Translations under genes and position numbers: made by a program | The notes under the pieces: model-generated | What the model was told of the DNA's origin: nothing | The model's database searches: none | Seen by the model: only the letters and a program-made list of their open reading frames with translations | Origin: Abelmoschus esculentus | Taxonomy: Eukaryota; Streptophyta; Magnoliopsida; Malvales; Malvaceae | DNA: 64,000 nt | NCBI GenBank assembly: GCA_035048815.1 | Contig: JAUCBN010000013.1 | Coordinates: forward strand, 3,608,501-3,672,500 | Direction of reading: 5' to 3' | Shown here: positions 23,801 to 36,145 of the stretch, piece after piece | Numbering within the stretch: the first letter of the stretch is position 1 | Layout of the letters: the number at the start of each line of letters is the position of its first letter

Positions 23801-25324
23801 AGACAATTTGTTGATAGGAGACATCTGGCTCGACCTTCTTGGTTGATCACCTCGTTCAATCTGGTTCGACATCGGTCCTGGTAGAATCTGTTGATGTGTC
23901 TTCTGCTTTATCAGGCAAAATCCATATATATCTGACATTTCTTGTACTTGGTTCTGAAATTGATCACCAACTCTCTCTATGCATCATCGAAGTAACCATC
24001 TCGACTTGGCTCTTGACGTGTTCTTTACTTGAAACGCCGATTCAAAACTCTCAAACTGGTTTTCCGCATGTCGTGTTGTACTTTCTGAATTTCTCTTCTA
24101 TTTCTCATCTTCATCCTTCGATAGTTCCTTAGGATGCCCCTAATTAAATTGTCAAATATGCGCTTTCTGACTATCTTCGCCTCTTAGCCACCTGAACCCG
24201 ACCTGAAGCTTAAATAATTGTTGAACCTGACATGAAGCTTGAATAATTGTTGAACCCGACTTGAAGATCGAATAATTGTTGAAACCGACTTGAAGCTTGA
24301 ATAATCGTTGAAACCAATATAAGTCTAACTCTTTTCACTTACTGAAACGGTGTAGCAAAATATCATATCCTCCTATTGTTGATGTTGTAACCATTCTTCT
24401 AACAAAAACTAGGATACCTTAATTTTAGTAGACGTGCATCATACTTGAAGTCTTCTAAACTACCCTTGTATGATTGGTACTTGGTCCTCGAATATTAACT
24501 CTAATCTCACACTAAGTCTTCTAGAACATCAAATCTGATTGCGTACTGAGTCTTCTCGAATATGGTCCGCCTCGACATAATGCCTTCCACTTGTATATCA
24601 ATCCTTATAGTTTATGACCATTGTTTATACAACTAGCTAATGAATCGATATCTCTAATGCATGCTATATAAACTCACTCACACGCAACCAAAAAGAGGGT
24701 TAGTATGGTGAATACAAAAATAAAATAAGATAATAAGAAGGTGCCTGAAAATAACCAGAGAGCAGAAAATAATGCAAAGAAAATTAACCAGAGAGTAGGC
24801 TAAATTGCATATAAATAAACAGAGAGCATGTTAATAGATAAATCCTAAGTTTGGCGGCATTTCGGCAGCATACCGCCTTATCTTATGGTCTTTGTCTGGC
24901 TCTAGGAGGGGTGAGTTTCTACTCTATATGTGGTTTTTGGTCTAGACACTGGGTTCCCGAACTGTCGTTACCGCCTACTGCGACGATAAGATATCGATTT
25001 GGTGGTATAGGTCCCTTACAACGGAGGTGAAGACCCCACGATGCGTAAGGTTAGTATACCAGAAGCAAATAAAAATCCGAAACTCGGAGTTGGAGAGCAT
25101 CACGTCGGATAATATCTGACTCCCACTTAAGGGTGAAAGCTCGGGTCGAGAGCTTATGCATGAATGACAAGATATATCACAAAAGTAAAAAAAAAACTAT
25201 CCTCATTCAAACAATGTTTATTTAACAATAAAGAATTAAGTTAATATCTATCTTCAAAATACCGAAATGTCACGTAAAATTTTAAAAAAAGTTAGGCCTG
25301 ACTCACAAAAAATAATTTTTTAAG
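20838..25324. other. Non-coding interior of LARD element 1
   Basis: About 4.5 kb with only short open frames on both strands and no gag, protease, RT or integrase wording that I recognise. Near 24180-24310 a short phrase (GAACCCGACTTGAAGCTTGAATAATTGTTG-like) is repeated about four times. Stretches 24860-25150 resemble in style the leader of element 2 near its primer site. Confidence 0.6.
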
Positions 25325-25342
25325 TCCTCAACGGAGTCGCCA
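25325..25342 (-). other. LARD element 1 primer binding site
   Basis: The minus strand reads TGGCGACTCCGTTGAGGA three bases inside the 5' LTR. It begins TGG as expected for the complement of a tRNA CCA end. The tRNA is probably Arg, as reported for Ogre-type elements, but I could not check this. Confidence 0.75.
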
Positions 25343-25345
25343 AGC

Positions 25346-28020
25346 TGTCGCGACCTCTTTAAAAATACGAGTTTAGGTGAAAAATAGCTTGGCAATTAGT
25401 TTTGAAAAAAAATCTGAATTTTCATTTTTAATCTTGAAAAACCTAAATTTTATTAAATCGTATATAATTTAATTTTAAAAATTAACTTGGAGTCGTCACC
25501 GGCCACTTTGGTAGGTCAGACATCATAAAACAAACCAGAGATTCGTTTTAAAAAATATTGGGTTCAGGAGTCGGTTACGTGTAAGGACGACCCTTACAAA
25601 CGCCCAAAAATCAGTACCTTGAAAAAAATTACGTGGCATTTTGACACTTTGAAGATAGATATTAATTTAATTCTCCATTGCTAATCAAACATTATTTGAA
25701 TTGAGGATATCCTTTTGATTTAGAAATTACATCACCTTCAAACTTGGGTTGAACGAGACGTCCTCTAGATAGGAAACCTCACCCAAATTCAAAGGAATGT
25801 AACTTTCGCCTCAAAAGGTTAAAATAAAATGTATGACCGTTTTTATCTCGTTCATTTTAAGTTCTAATCCTACAAAGGCTCCATTAATTAAGTGTTAAAA
25901 CCTAAGTTACTAATGTCGCTAGTTGCTTACCTATCAATTTTATTTAATGCTAGGCCTAAGTTATTTTATCAAAATTCTAGGTTTTAATAGCACATGAATT
26001 CGATACCAAGGTACACTCTTTAGGCCGACATTATGGTACGTCAAAACATCAACCTCTTTAGTGTATCCGAGATATAAGATTCACATACCATTATTTACTA
26101 ATTATCTCCCTATTTAATTTAATTAATTAATTAATTAAAGCGACTAGTCCTAGAGGGCTCTAAATTAATTAACCTAATGTTTATTAAGTGATCTCCCTAA
26201 AATATGCCATGTAATACTCAAAGTAAATCAATATTAAATAAAACAAAGTAAAAGAACTCGATATTTTTATTAGAATCATGGGAGTACAAATTACATCAAA
26301 AATTGTCATCATAAGTACAAAGGGACTTGCATTGATAAAGACCAAAAGGGACTAGAATTCAATCCTCGAAAGATGAATTAGATTTAATTAAGTGTAATTA
26401 ATTAAAGTTTAGGATTTTTAACTAAATTAATTATTTAATTAAATTTTCCTAATCTTCAAATTTTAATTAAAACCTAATTAAAATCTAATTTGGTGAATAT
26501 TAAGTTTTAAGGTTTAATTGGAGGGTTGGATTAAATTCAATTAGGTTAATTTTTAAATCTTATCTTAGAAAATTAAAATTAATTAAGAGACTTAATTAAA
26601 ATAATTTCTTAAGTTTTAAGATTTTAATTAATCCTAATTTAAAGTCTAATTTGGTGAAACTTAGGCTAAATTAGACTTGAAAGTTGGGTCAATTTTAACA
26701 CTTATCTTTTAGAATTTAATTAAAATTAATTAAAATAATTAATTAAAATTATTTTCTAAATTTTTAAGAATTAAGTTGAACCTAATTAAAGTCTAATTTC
26801 TAAGTTCTAGGGGTTAAATTAATCTTATATTAGATCTAACTAGGTTAAATTAATTTTAAACTATCTTAAAAATTAAATTAAATTCTGTTTAGAACCTTAT
26901 TAATAAATTTTTAAGTCTTAAAATTAATTTTTAGTCCTAATTAAAGTCTAAAATTAGCTAATTTTAATCTTAGGGGTCTAATTAGGGGTTTAGGGACCTA
27001 ATTGGGTGAAAACTAAAGTTTTAGGGACCTAATTGAAGGTTCTAGGGACTAAATTGAATAACAGCTTAAACCTAGGAGGACCTAAGAAGCAAATAGACCC
27101 TACCCATTCAAAACACGCGGATCCGGGTTGAACCCGGATCCGATCCGCGTGACCCGCCCCCCAAAACGACACCGTTTTGGTGGAGCATAAAACCCCCAAG
27201 GCCGAGTGGACTCGGCCATTTGCTGTCCATCCTCAACTCGGCAGACTCAGTGGGTTAAAGAAACCTCTGAAACAAACACCAAATCCCTAGAATCTAACCC
27301 AAAAGTGGATCAAAACCATGCATTTTTAAGGGTGTTCTTCAAGAACACGAAGAACACGGTGAGGGACCACCGTGTACCCCGTCGCCAGATCCGAAGCGCC
27401 GCCGTGAGGAGTCGCTCCGACGAGTTCGCCGGCCACCGTCTCGTCACTCTTTTTGACACCGGAGACACAATCCGACGCCGGCGAAAGCGCCGACAGTCGT
27501 GGAACGCCCTGAAAAACACTAAAAACCCAGGTTTTTAAGATCTAACAACCAAAGAACCGATTAAAACTAACCCTAAACACCCAAAGCAACTGTCGAACAC
27601 CCCTAAACCTAACTCTAACGAGTTGGAAGCATCAAAAACAGAAAAAACTTGAGGATGGAGCTTACCTCCAAAATCTGATTCCCCTTTACTGCCGATAAGC
27701 TCCGATTTCTGCCGATTCACCCTTCAATCTCCAGATTTCTCCCATTCGATTGAGTCCCTTTTAAAGGGATTTAAATCTAACATCCTAAACCCATTTGAAT
27801 TCTACCAAAATCCCTTAAAACTCTCCTGCAAATCCTCAATCTAACAAGTCCTAAAATCTCTCCTCAACCAACCCTACTCAATCTAGCAACTATCCCATGT
27901 TTCTGTTTTTCAGTTTTTTATTATTTTTTTTTATTTTTTTTATAATTTTCATAATTTTTATATTTTTATTTATTTTTTATGTTATTATTTTATTATTTAA
28001 ACCAAAAATTCGTGATGACA
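25346..28020 (-). repeat. LARD element 1, right (5') LTR
   Basis: 2675 bp, nearly the same as the left LTR with scattered base changes and a few short indels. One indel is a shorter run of the AAGAACACG unit near 27345 compared with 18970-18995. The CCAAAACG palindrome is at 27161-27180, and a GGATCCGGGTT/AACCCGGATCC inverted repeat is at about 27119-27141. Confidence 0.93.
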
Positions 28021-28265
28021 CATATTTTTCGTGGCTTATCAAAAAAGATAGACTCTTGAATTAACCATTGTAGTATAAAACCTTTGTCTCAAGGTGGTAA
28101 GGAAGTGTTTATAAAGACTATTCTTCAAGCTATTTCTGTTTATACCATAAGTGTTTTCTTGTTACCTAAAACTCTCTGTAAAGAGCTAGAGTCAATAATG
28201 GAAAATTTTTGGTGGCAGAAATCTGAAAATCGAAGTGGAATTCATTAGTGTAAATGGAAGGTTAT
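28021..28265 (+). pseudogene. LINE reverse transcriptase fossil, right piece
   Basis: Reads GGKEVFIK, then VFLLPKTLCKEL, then NFWWQKSENRSGIH, the usual end of plant LINE reverse transcriptases. Two in-frame stops replace likely Trp codons (a TGA near 28053 and a TAG near 28248). The first bases repeat the TSD CATAT and join in frame to 16948-16985. A cut-off copy of a non-LTR element, dead before or after the LARD insertion. Confidence 0.8.
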
Positions 28266-29028
28266 GCAATCGCCCCCACCCAATTTTTTTTGTCATTTTT
28301 TAAATTTTTTTTTAATTTTTTTTATGAATTTGTTCTTTTACTTCTAAACATTTATGTTTTGTCTTCTTCAACCTCAAATCATGATTCCGTCCTTGGAGAA
28401 AATATTAACACTACTTGTTAGACCCTATCCATATCTTTTTTTTGATAAATTTTAATTTAATCTTATCTATAATATAAGAGAATAAAAACTCTAAGAAATA
28501 AACTACAATTAAAAACTAGCATTTTAAAAAATTAAAAATTAAAAATAAATAATTAATCAATCAATTAAAAATATTTATTCTTACAATAACTAAAATCAAT
28601 TAATTTAATTTAATTTATATCTTTAAAATTTAAATTCATAGCATCTCATAGGCTCATACCGATAACCGTTGACCAGTAATAATTTATAGATTATATATTT
28701 AAGATTGTTTTTATATTATTCGAAATTGGAATTCAGGAAAATGACAAAAATATGTATATTTTCGTTTCTACGATTGGGTTTGATTTGAAGATAGCCAAAA
28801 AGGAGAAAAAAAGAGCTAACGATATCGCCAATTACTGTAATTGAATCTACAAATCAGCAAACTTTGGAAGCAGAATGGTGGTTTTCTTATGTTTCTCTAT
28901 CTATTTTGTATTTCGATAATGGAAGCTGATGTATCAGTTTCCTTCTCAAACCCTAACAAAATAATCTCCCTTTCTTTCCACTGAGATTTAGGATTATTTG
29001 GGGAGTTTTTTTAAACATTGTTTTTTCG
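28266..29028. other. Spacer and upstream region of the RMR gene
   Basis: AT-rich, without gene signatures. The part just before 29029 should hold the promoter and 5' untranslated region of the RMR gene; no convincing TATA box stands out. Confidence 0.5.
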
Positions 29029-32000
29029 ATGAAGATGAATGGAGATGTGGTATTATTGTTATGGCTCCTCTGTTTTTTGGGTGTTTGTTGGATGGCATCA
29101 GCTAGTGTGGTGCTGATTGGGAGCAACGTTACTCTCTCTTTCGATGATGTTGAAGCTAATTTTGGTAAGCTCTTTTTTGTTTGTTTTTTTAGATTTGCTT
29201 TCAGCCTTTCCTGTTTGGTTCCTGAGAAAGTGTTGGGATTTCAATAAAGAGTGGAACTTTAAGCATTCTGAGAGCTCCAGATTGAATATATATTTTTTCT
29301 TCATTATGCTTAACTTATTTGATTTGAAGGAATATGTGATTTGATGTTTTGTTTGTATAAACTGCACATGAATGACTCATTGAAGTAACTTATGTTTGAC
29401 TGAACTGGAAATTTTAATTCTATTGGTTTTGACAATATAATTGAGTTCTTGCTTGATGTTTCGTTTTTGTCATAATTTTCAGCTCCGCCAGTTAAAGGGT
29501 CAGGGAAATGTGGGGTATTATATTTGGCAAATCCTCTTGATGCTTGCTCGGATTTGAGTAATAATGTTGAAAAGGTTTCCAATATTACTTCCCCCTTTGC
29601 GCTGGTTATTAGAGGAGGGTGCAGCTTTGACGAGAAAGTTCGGAGAGTGCAAAAAGCAGGGTTCGAAGCTGCTATTGTCTATGACAATGATGATGGTTTC
29701 TTGGTAGCAAGTAATTCCCTATTCCTTTAAAAACACCTTTTTGTTTCAAATGATTGAAATTGCATTTTTACTTTTGGTAAACTTGGGTTACTAGAAAGAT
29801 ACTGGAGCCATTCAAGCAATTTAATCATTATTGTAGCCCTTTTTAAATGCGCAAAACAGGCCTTTTTCTTGTTGTGAATGGATTCTAAAAGATATTTAAC
29901 AGGATATGCTGATAGAAATAAATTATAAATCCTATATAACCTGTTCATGAAGCCTTCCAAATTGCCTTTTGACATCATTTTCTACAAATCTTGATCACAT
30001 CAGTTCCCCTGCTAATCTTTTGTTTAACCTTTTTGGACTTTTCGACCGTAAGCATTCTCCTAAGTTCGTATTTGATGATTGATAGTTTGGTGTAATTGGT
30101 AGACATGCGATATTTTTGTTTTCTTATAGATAGAAACTTTTCATCTTGCAATCTCTATTTATCCTGTCACCTTGATAACACTCCGTTCTTGGTTGTTTCT
30201 GAGGCATACAATTGTGTGAATGACTTTGAATTTTCATATTAATTCTACACTTGCCGCATCCATATAGAATTCTATAATGTATTATGTGATTCTTTAAAGC
30301 AGTATGCATGCTACACTCATGCAATTTACTATGATAAGTATAACTCACCTTGCTTATATCTTCATTTCTTTGGATTTACTCCTGGCCAGGTAAATATGTT
30401 ACATAAGTCGAACTATAATTGATTTAATAAATCACACCTGTAATTGCAAAATCATCTTCACAATTAACTTTTTGGATGTTGGAATTTACTGTTGGGAAGA
30501 CATTGTTTTTCTAAAGTATATTAAAAACTACAGAGAGTGTGCTTGAAATTAAAGACATGTTATATAATATTGTGGTGTATTCTTGCCGGATAATGGAAAG
30601 CTTTGAAGATCAGAATTAGGGTCAAATCTCTACCAACATTTCTTTCTACATTTATAAATATGCTTCCATCATTCGTTTAATCTTTTTCCAGTCCAGACTT
30701 AGTATTTCCTTGAGTGGCAGATGTTAATTTCTATCAGTCATTATTATTGTCCTTGAACATGTGTGATTTTCTATATGGTGCCTCTAACTTTATTTTGTAA
30801 TATATATATAGTGGCAGGGAATGCTTCTGGCATAAAGATACATGCTGTCTTTGTTTCCAAAGCTTCTGGTGAAATACTCAAAAAGTATACCGGATCTACT
30901 GATATCGAGCTATGGCTAAGCCCTACTTTTGAAAACTCTGCATGGTCGATCATGGCCATCTCCTTTATAGCTTTACTTGCCATGTCTGCAGTGCTTGCGA
31001 CTTGTTTCTTTGTACGCAGGCATCACATTAGACGAGAACGTCCTCGATCTTCTCGGGTTCGTGAGTTCCACGGAATGAGCAAGCGCTTAGTAAAAACGAT
31101 GCCTAGTTTGATATTCACTTCTGTCTTGGATGATAATTCTACTTCAATAACTTGTGCAGTATGTCTTGAAGATTATACTGTTGGAGAGAAGCTCAGGATT
31201 CTTCCATGTTGTCACAGTAAGCTTCTTACAACACTGAGGATGACATTGCTTGCTATTTATCTTTGGTAATTATATTTCCTAATGTGGTGATCCAGTGTCT
31301 TTTTGCATGAATGTTGCATAGAGATTAAACCGCCAATTCATGAAACTTTTTTCGGTGGCTATCCTATTTCTGTTCTTAGTTCTTACCCAATGATTTTTTG
31401 CTGTTTGCAATAAGGCCATTCTAGATCTAAATGGAGATGTGTGGTGCTTGGTCCATTTGAGTTAGAAGCATCAGATGCTAACAATTCTTGTTTGTTCCTG
31501 GTTTATTTTTTCTCCCACTCAAAGAATGGAAATTTTAGGGGTTACATGAATATTACTTCCGAGCATTTCAAATGGACCAAAGAATGTCATTGTAGACCTT
31601 AGTGCTCCTCTATGAATTCAGAATAGCTTTTCTCATCATAAACTCCTAAACTCCAAAGATTTATTTGATTTACCTCTCTTCTCATGAATTGTTCTTTGAT
31701 CTTATAAATGAATTTTTCTTGTTTCTTTAAAGATGTGATTTATTGGTTATCCCCAAAATGCACAAGTTAGAGCTAGATGGGCAAATGGATTCCTATATAT
31801 TATCCTCAAGAGTTTGAATCTGGTTATCACTTGGTACTTGCACGACTTCAATCTAATCTCACTTAAAGAAATCCAAAGCACCCATAGATGACAGATTACA
31901 TGCATGCATACGTATACTTGCCTTTTGTGCTTATAGTACTTGTTTGCTTCCCCAGATACTTGCACATTCTGTTCTGTTTCAAGTGCGAATATGCTCTGTG

Positions 32001-33099
32001 ACGACTTAAGTATTACTATGATTATGCTAAAAATATGCTTCTTAAATTAATTACTATTGTAATTATAAGATTGTTGCCTTCAAATATGATTGACATTTTT
32101 TAAGTAAATGCATTTTGAAGCTTAATGAATCAAGCTTTTAGTTCTGCAACATGAGCTCTAATTGTTCTTTCTCACTCGTTTAATACGAAGGATCATGTTC
32201 AAGGTATTGGTATTAGGTTTTTGGAAATTTGTTGATCGGGGTTACAAGTTTTTGAATTATATCCTTATCATTCCTTCTCCCATACTAATGTAGCTCAACG
32301 GAACTTGAAAGGAAATGTCAATTTTACATTTGTTTTTTGTTTACTACTTTTAGTTTTATTTGGGAAACCAAAATATGAGTTGTGAATGAAGACTTTTTCT
32401 ATCGTTCATGCCTTCATAATATAGTGACTTCTGTAAATCTTCTTCATCACTTGATTTGTTTACCTTATTTTAATTTGTTGCGGGTTTTTTTAATGCGAGT
32501 GTATCTTAATATTTCCTGACATTTTTTTTTTCAGAGTTCCATGCTTTCTGCATTGATTCTTGGCTTACAACATGGAGAACATTTTCCCTGTTTGCAAGCG
32601 TGATGCAAGAACCACTGCAGGTGGTTTACCAGAATCAGAAAGTACACCATTGCTTTCGACCACCCCAAGCTCAGTTTCCTCTTCGTTATCATCCATTAGA
32701 TCATTAGCATCATCGTCACCCATACAAATTGCCCCAGCAGCATGGACATCTCCACCGGCTTCTCAGACTCATTCTCTTGCCAGCGGTCCATATATTCAGC
32801 AATCAATTAGGTCCTACCATCAATCTCCTTCCATGAGCTATAGCCGAAGCTCAGTAGACCTTAGAAACACATCTTCTCAAAGATCTCATACTTCTCATTT
32901 GGTTTCACCTGCCTCATTTAACTATCCATCTGTATCACCGCTTAATGCTAGATGCATGTCCCAATATTTTCCGAGCCCAAGCAACATGTCACCAAATCTA
33001 GCTGGTTCTTCAGGTAGCCAACTGCGTCCTCTGCATTGTATTGGGTCAGCTGCTAGTTTTTCCCCTTTTGCATCTGCTCACTCTCTTCCAGAATGTTAG
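29029..33099 (+). CDS. RMR-like: RMR-type protein (PA domain, TM, RING-H2) with a 1-bp frameshift in the RING
   Basis: RMR proteins are sorting receptors of the plant secretory pathway that bring storage proteins to vacuoles; the RING may act as a ubiquitin ligase. Four exons: 29029-29164, 29483-29710, 30812-31216 and 32535-33099, with GT-AG borders. Order: signal peptide (about 1-25), protease-associated domain with RGGCSFDEK and the SASGEILKKY end, one membrane segment near WSIMAISFIALLAMS, then RING-H2 starting CAVC...CCH...FHAFC, and a Ser-rich tail. The expected final CPVC is broken: after AGAACATTT the text is TCCCTG where the family has TGC CCT G, so one G seems missing near 32586. Read as it stands, the protein loses the last Cys pair and stops at 32705-32707. 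With the base restored the frame would stay open to 33099 (444 residues). It could be a true null allele or an assembly error. Confidence 0.88.
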
Positions 33100-33612
33100 T
33101 AAGGTAAGTACTAATGGAGTGGATTTGGAAGAATGCCATGTCCTACATATCTTAAACCATTATTCAGTTCTTGATATGATCGGTTGTGTTCGTATCTAAC
33201 ATCGAGATTTTAACTTTCCGAATTTGTACATTGTAGCATAGGATTTGTCTCTTATTTTGGTTTCCCCCAGATGATCAGGGTATGTGTGTAATGAGCGTAG
33301 AGGATTATCAAGTTCTGTTTCATCAGTCTTGTGAATATAGTTTATCTCTAAATGCTTATGCTTTGTCATGGTGGTTTACTTTTTATATGTTTTATTCATT
33401 TTTCCATGTTGAAGAACATTCCAAATCAAGAGAAAAAACATATACAGGTGGTAAGAGAAAAGAAAACTACTACTTGCACTTGAATGTCTGATATCTTGAA
33501 ACAATGTGTGTTCTGCAATGAGCATCATCCGTTTGAACAGACCTGACTAACATGTCTGTTTCCCTCTGCAATTCTATTGCCTTTTTCTTCAGTTTGTTGT
33601 GAGATTTTCACC
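33100..33612. other. 3' flank of the RMR gene
   Basis: Probable 3' untranslated region and downstream DNA up to the Mutator-like insertion. No other gene is seen. Confidence 0.5.
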
Positions 33613-33679
33613 AGGGATATGGGGTAGTTCTGCTGAAAGCCCACTAATAAAAGCCTAAAAAAAGCCTTAACCGGTTTAC

Positions 33680-34935
33680 CCGGTCACATTATATACACAA
33701 TTTCTTACAAAAACTGTAAGAAAAACGGTACATACATAAATTAACACAAAAATAGTAAGGATTTGTGTTTGTACATAATTTCCTACAAGAATACACAATA
33801 TAACACGAAAACGGTAAGGATTTGTGTTTGTACACAATTCCTTACAAAGTATACACAACGGCTTACGAAAACCGTAAGAAAAAAGGTATGTACACAAATT
33901 CTTATCACTTCAAAACCATAAGCTCAAGGAGGCTTCCAAGGGTAAGGATTTGTGTATATACACAATTTCCTACAAGAATACACAATATAACACGAAAACG
34001 GTAAGGATTTGTGTTTGTACACAAATCCTTACAAAGTATACACAACGGCTTACGAAAACCGTAAGAAAAAAGGTATGTACACAAATTCTTACCACTTCAA
34101 AACCATGAGCTCAAGGAGGCTTCCAAGGGTAAGGATTTGTGTATATACACAATTTCCTACAAGAATACACAATATAACACGAAAACGGTAAGGATTTGTG
34201 TTTGTACACAAATCCTTACAAAGTATACACAACGGCTTACGAAAACCGTAAGAAAAAAGCTATGTACACAAATCCTTACCACTTCAAAACCATGAGCTCA
34301 AGGAGGCTTCCAAAGGTAAGGATTTGTGTACATACACAATTTCTTACAAGAATACACAATATGCCACCAAAATGGTAAGGATTTGTGTTTGTATACAAAT
34401 CCTTACAAAGTATACACAACGGCTTACGAAAACCGTAAGAAATTGTGTATGTACACAAATCCTTACCACTTCAAAACCATGAGCTCAAGGAGGCTTCCAA
34501 AGGTAAGGATTTGTGTACATACACAATTTCTTACAAGAATACACAATATGCCACCCAAACGGTAAGGATTTGTGTTTGTACACAAATCCTTACAAAGTAT
34601 ACACAACGGCTTACGAAAACCGTAAGAAAAAAGGTATGTACACAAATTCTTATCACTTCAAAACCATGAGCTCAAGGAAGCTTCCAAGGGTAAGGATTTG
34701 TGTATATACACAATTTCCTACAAGAATACACAATATGGCACGAAAACGGTAAGGATTTGTGTTTGTACACAAATCCTTACAAAGTATACACAACGGCTTA
34801 CGAAAATCGTAGTAAATTGTGTATGTACACAAAACCTTACCTTTGGATGGCTTCTTTAGCTCATGGTGAGAAGTTGTAAGGAATTGTGTACATACCTTTT
34901 TTCTTACGGTTTTTGTAAGCCATTGTGTATAATTT
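33680..34935. repeat. 187-bp palindromic satellite array
   Basis: The marker GGTAAGGATTTGTGTTTGTA starts at 33813 and 34000, exactly 187 bp apart, and recurs with the same spacing at about 34187, 34374, 34561 and 34748. Each unit holds a 14-bp perfect stem, GTAAGGATTTGTGT against ACACAAATCCTTAC, with a 4-base loop, plus a second weaker inverted pair. Copies differ by a few bases; partial units lie at both ends. Confidence 0.92.
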
Positions 34936-34944
34936 GTAAGGAAT

Positions 34945-35965
34945 TGTGTACAATATTTATTCGTATATCTTTTATTCGAATATTTTTATTTGAATATTTA
35001 TTATACGAATATTTTTATTTGAATATTTTTATTTGAGTATTTTTATTCAAATATTTTTATTCGAATATTTTTATATGAATATTTTTATTCGTATATTTTT
35101 TATTCAAATATTTTTATTCAAGTATTTTTATTCGTATACTTTTTATTCGAATATTTTTATTCCAATATTTATTATATGAATATTTTTATTCGAATATTTA
35201 TTATACGAATATTTTTATTTGTATATTTTTTATTCGAATATTTTTATTCCAATATTTATTATATGAATATTATTATTCGAATATTTATTATACGGATATC
35301 TTTATTCGAATATTTTTTATTCGAATATTTTTATTCAAAAATTTTTATTCGAATATTTATTATACGAATATTTTTATTTTTATATTTTTTATTTGAATAT
35401 TTTTATTCCAATATTTATTATATGAATATTTTTATTCAAATATTTATTATACGAGTATTTTTATTTGAATTGTTTTATTCAAATATTTTTATTTGTATAT
35501 TTTTTATTCGAATATTTATTATATGAATATTTTTATTCAAATATTTTTATTCGAATATTTATTATACGAATATTTTTATTCGAATATTTTTATTCAAATA
35601 TTTATTATATGAATATTTTTATTCTAATATTTATTATAAGAATACTTTTGTTCGAATATTTATTATACGAATATTTTTATTCGTATATTTTTTATTCGAG
35701 TATTTTTATTCAAATATTTATTATATGAATATTTTTATTCAAATATCTTTTTATACGAATATTTTTATTCGTATATATTTTTTTCGAATCTTTTGATTTG
35801 AATATTTTATTCAAATATTTATTATTCGAATATTTTTATTTGAATATTTATTATATGAATATTTATATTTGTATATATATTTATTCAAATATTTATTATA
35901 CAAATATTTTTATCGAATATTTATTATATAAATATTTTTATTCGTATATTTTTTATTCGAATATA
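34945..35965. repeat. AT-rich array of ATTCGAATATTTTTATT-type units
   Basis: About 1 kb of short variants of TATTCGAATATTTTTATT and TATTATACGAATATTTTTATT. Words such as ATTCGAAT are themselves palindromic. Open frames on the plus strand are by-products of the repeat. Confidence 0.9.
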
Positions 35966-36011
35966 TAAAAATAAATTAGATAATCATTATTTATAAAAAA
36001 AAAGTTAAATT

Positions 36012-36053
36012 GGAACCGACTGTTAGTCGGTTCCCCATTGCCCTCTATTAGAG
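36012..36053. repeat. Paired hairpins at the right end of the Mutator-like element
   Basis: Two adjacent perfect inverted repeats: GGAACCGACT with AGTCGGTTCC around a 3-base loop (36012-36034), then CCCTCT with AGAGGG around a short loop (about 36040-36055). They sit just inside the right terminal repeat. Confidence 0.7.
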
Positions 36054-36145
36054 GGCTTTTTTAGGCTTTTGTTAGCCGGCTCTTCCTAGCCCCACCCAGG
36101 GATATGCCTTGATTTAATCTTCCTTCTTCTTAGGTCTATACTAAG

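Larger units (their letters stand above)
16986..28020 (-). mobile_element. Large non-autonomous LTR retrotransposon (LARD-like), element 1
   Basis: Two direct repeats of about 2.68 kb (16986-19665 and 25346-28020), each TG...CA, flank 5.7 kb without recognisable protein domains. A perfect 5-bp target duplication CATAT is at 16981-16985 and 28021-28025. Orientation is minus: the primer site lies inside the right LTR and a polypurine tract inside the left LTR. Size and lack of coding capacity fit the LARD type, which must borrow enzymes from a relative. The primer-site and purine-tract types match element 2 at 47124-56764, which keeps a Tat/Ogre-like gag fossil. Confidence 0.92.
33622..36097. 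mobile_element. Non-autonomous Mutator-like DNA transposon with a satellite interior
   Basis: A perfect 9-bp direct repeat AGGGATATG lies at 33613-33621 and 36098-36106, the TSD length typical of Mutator-like elements. Just inside, the ends form an imperfect inverted repeat of about 45 bp: the left begins GGGTAG and the right, reverse-complemented, begins GGGTGG. The two arms share the inner words CTAA(T/C)AAAAGCCTAAAAAA(A)GCC at the same distance from the ends. No transposase frame is present. The 2476-bp interior is almost entirely repeats: a 187-bp satellite and an AT-rich array. Confidence 0.75.

Noticed and set aside
33822..34752. Series of 60-79 codon frames with the same MCLYTNPYKVYTT peptide
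   Set aside because: Each is one unit of the 187-bp satellite; not separate genes and not a CRISPR-like array, since there are no unique spacers.
35176..35728. Phe/Ile-rich frames that look like membrane proteins
   Set aside because: By-products of the ATTCGAATATTTTTATT repeats.
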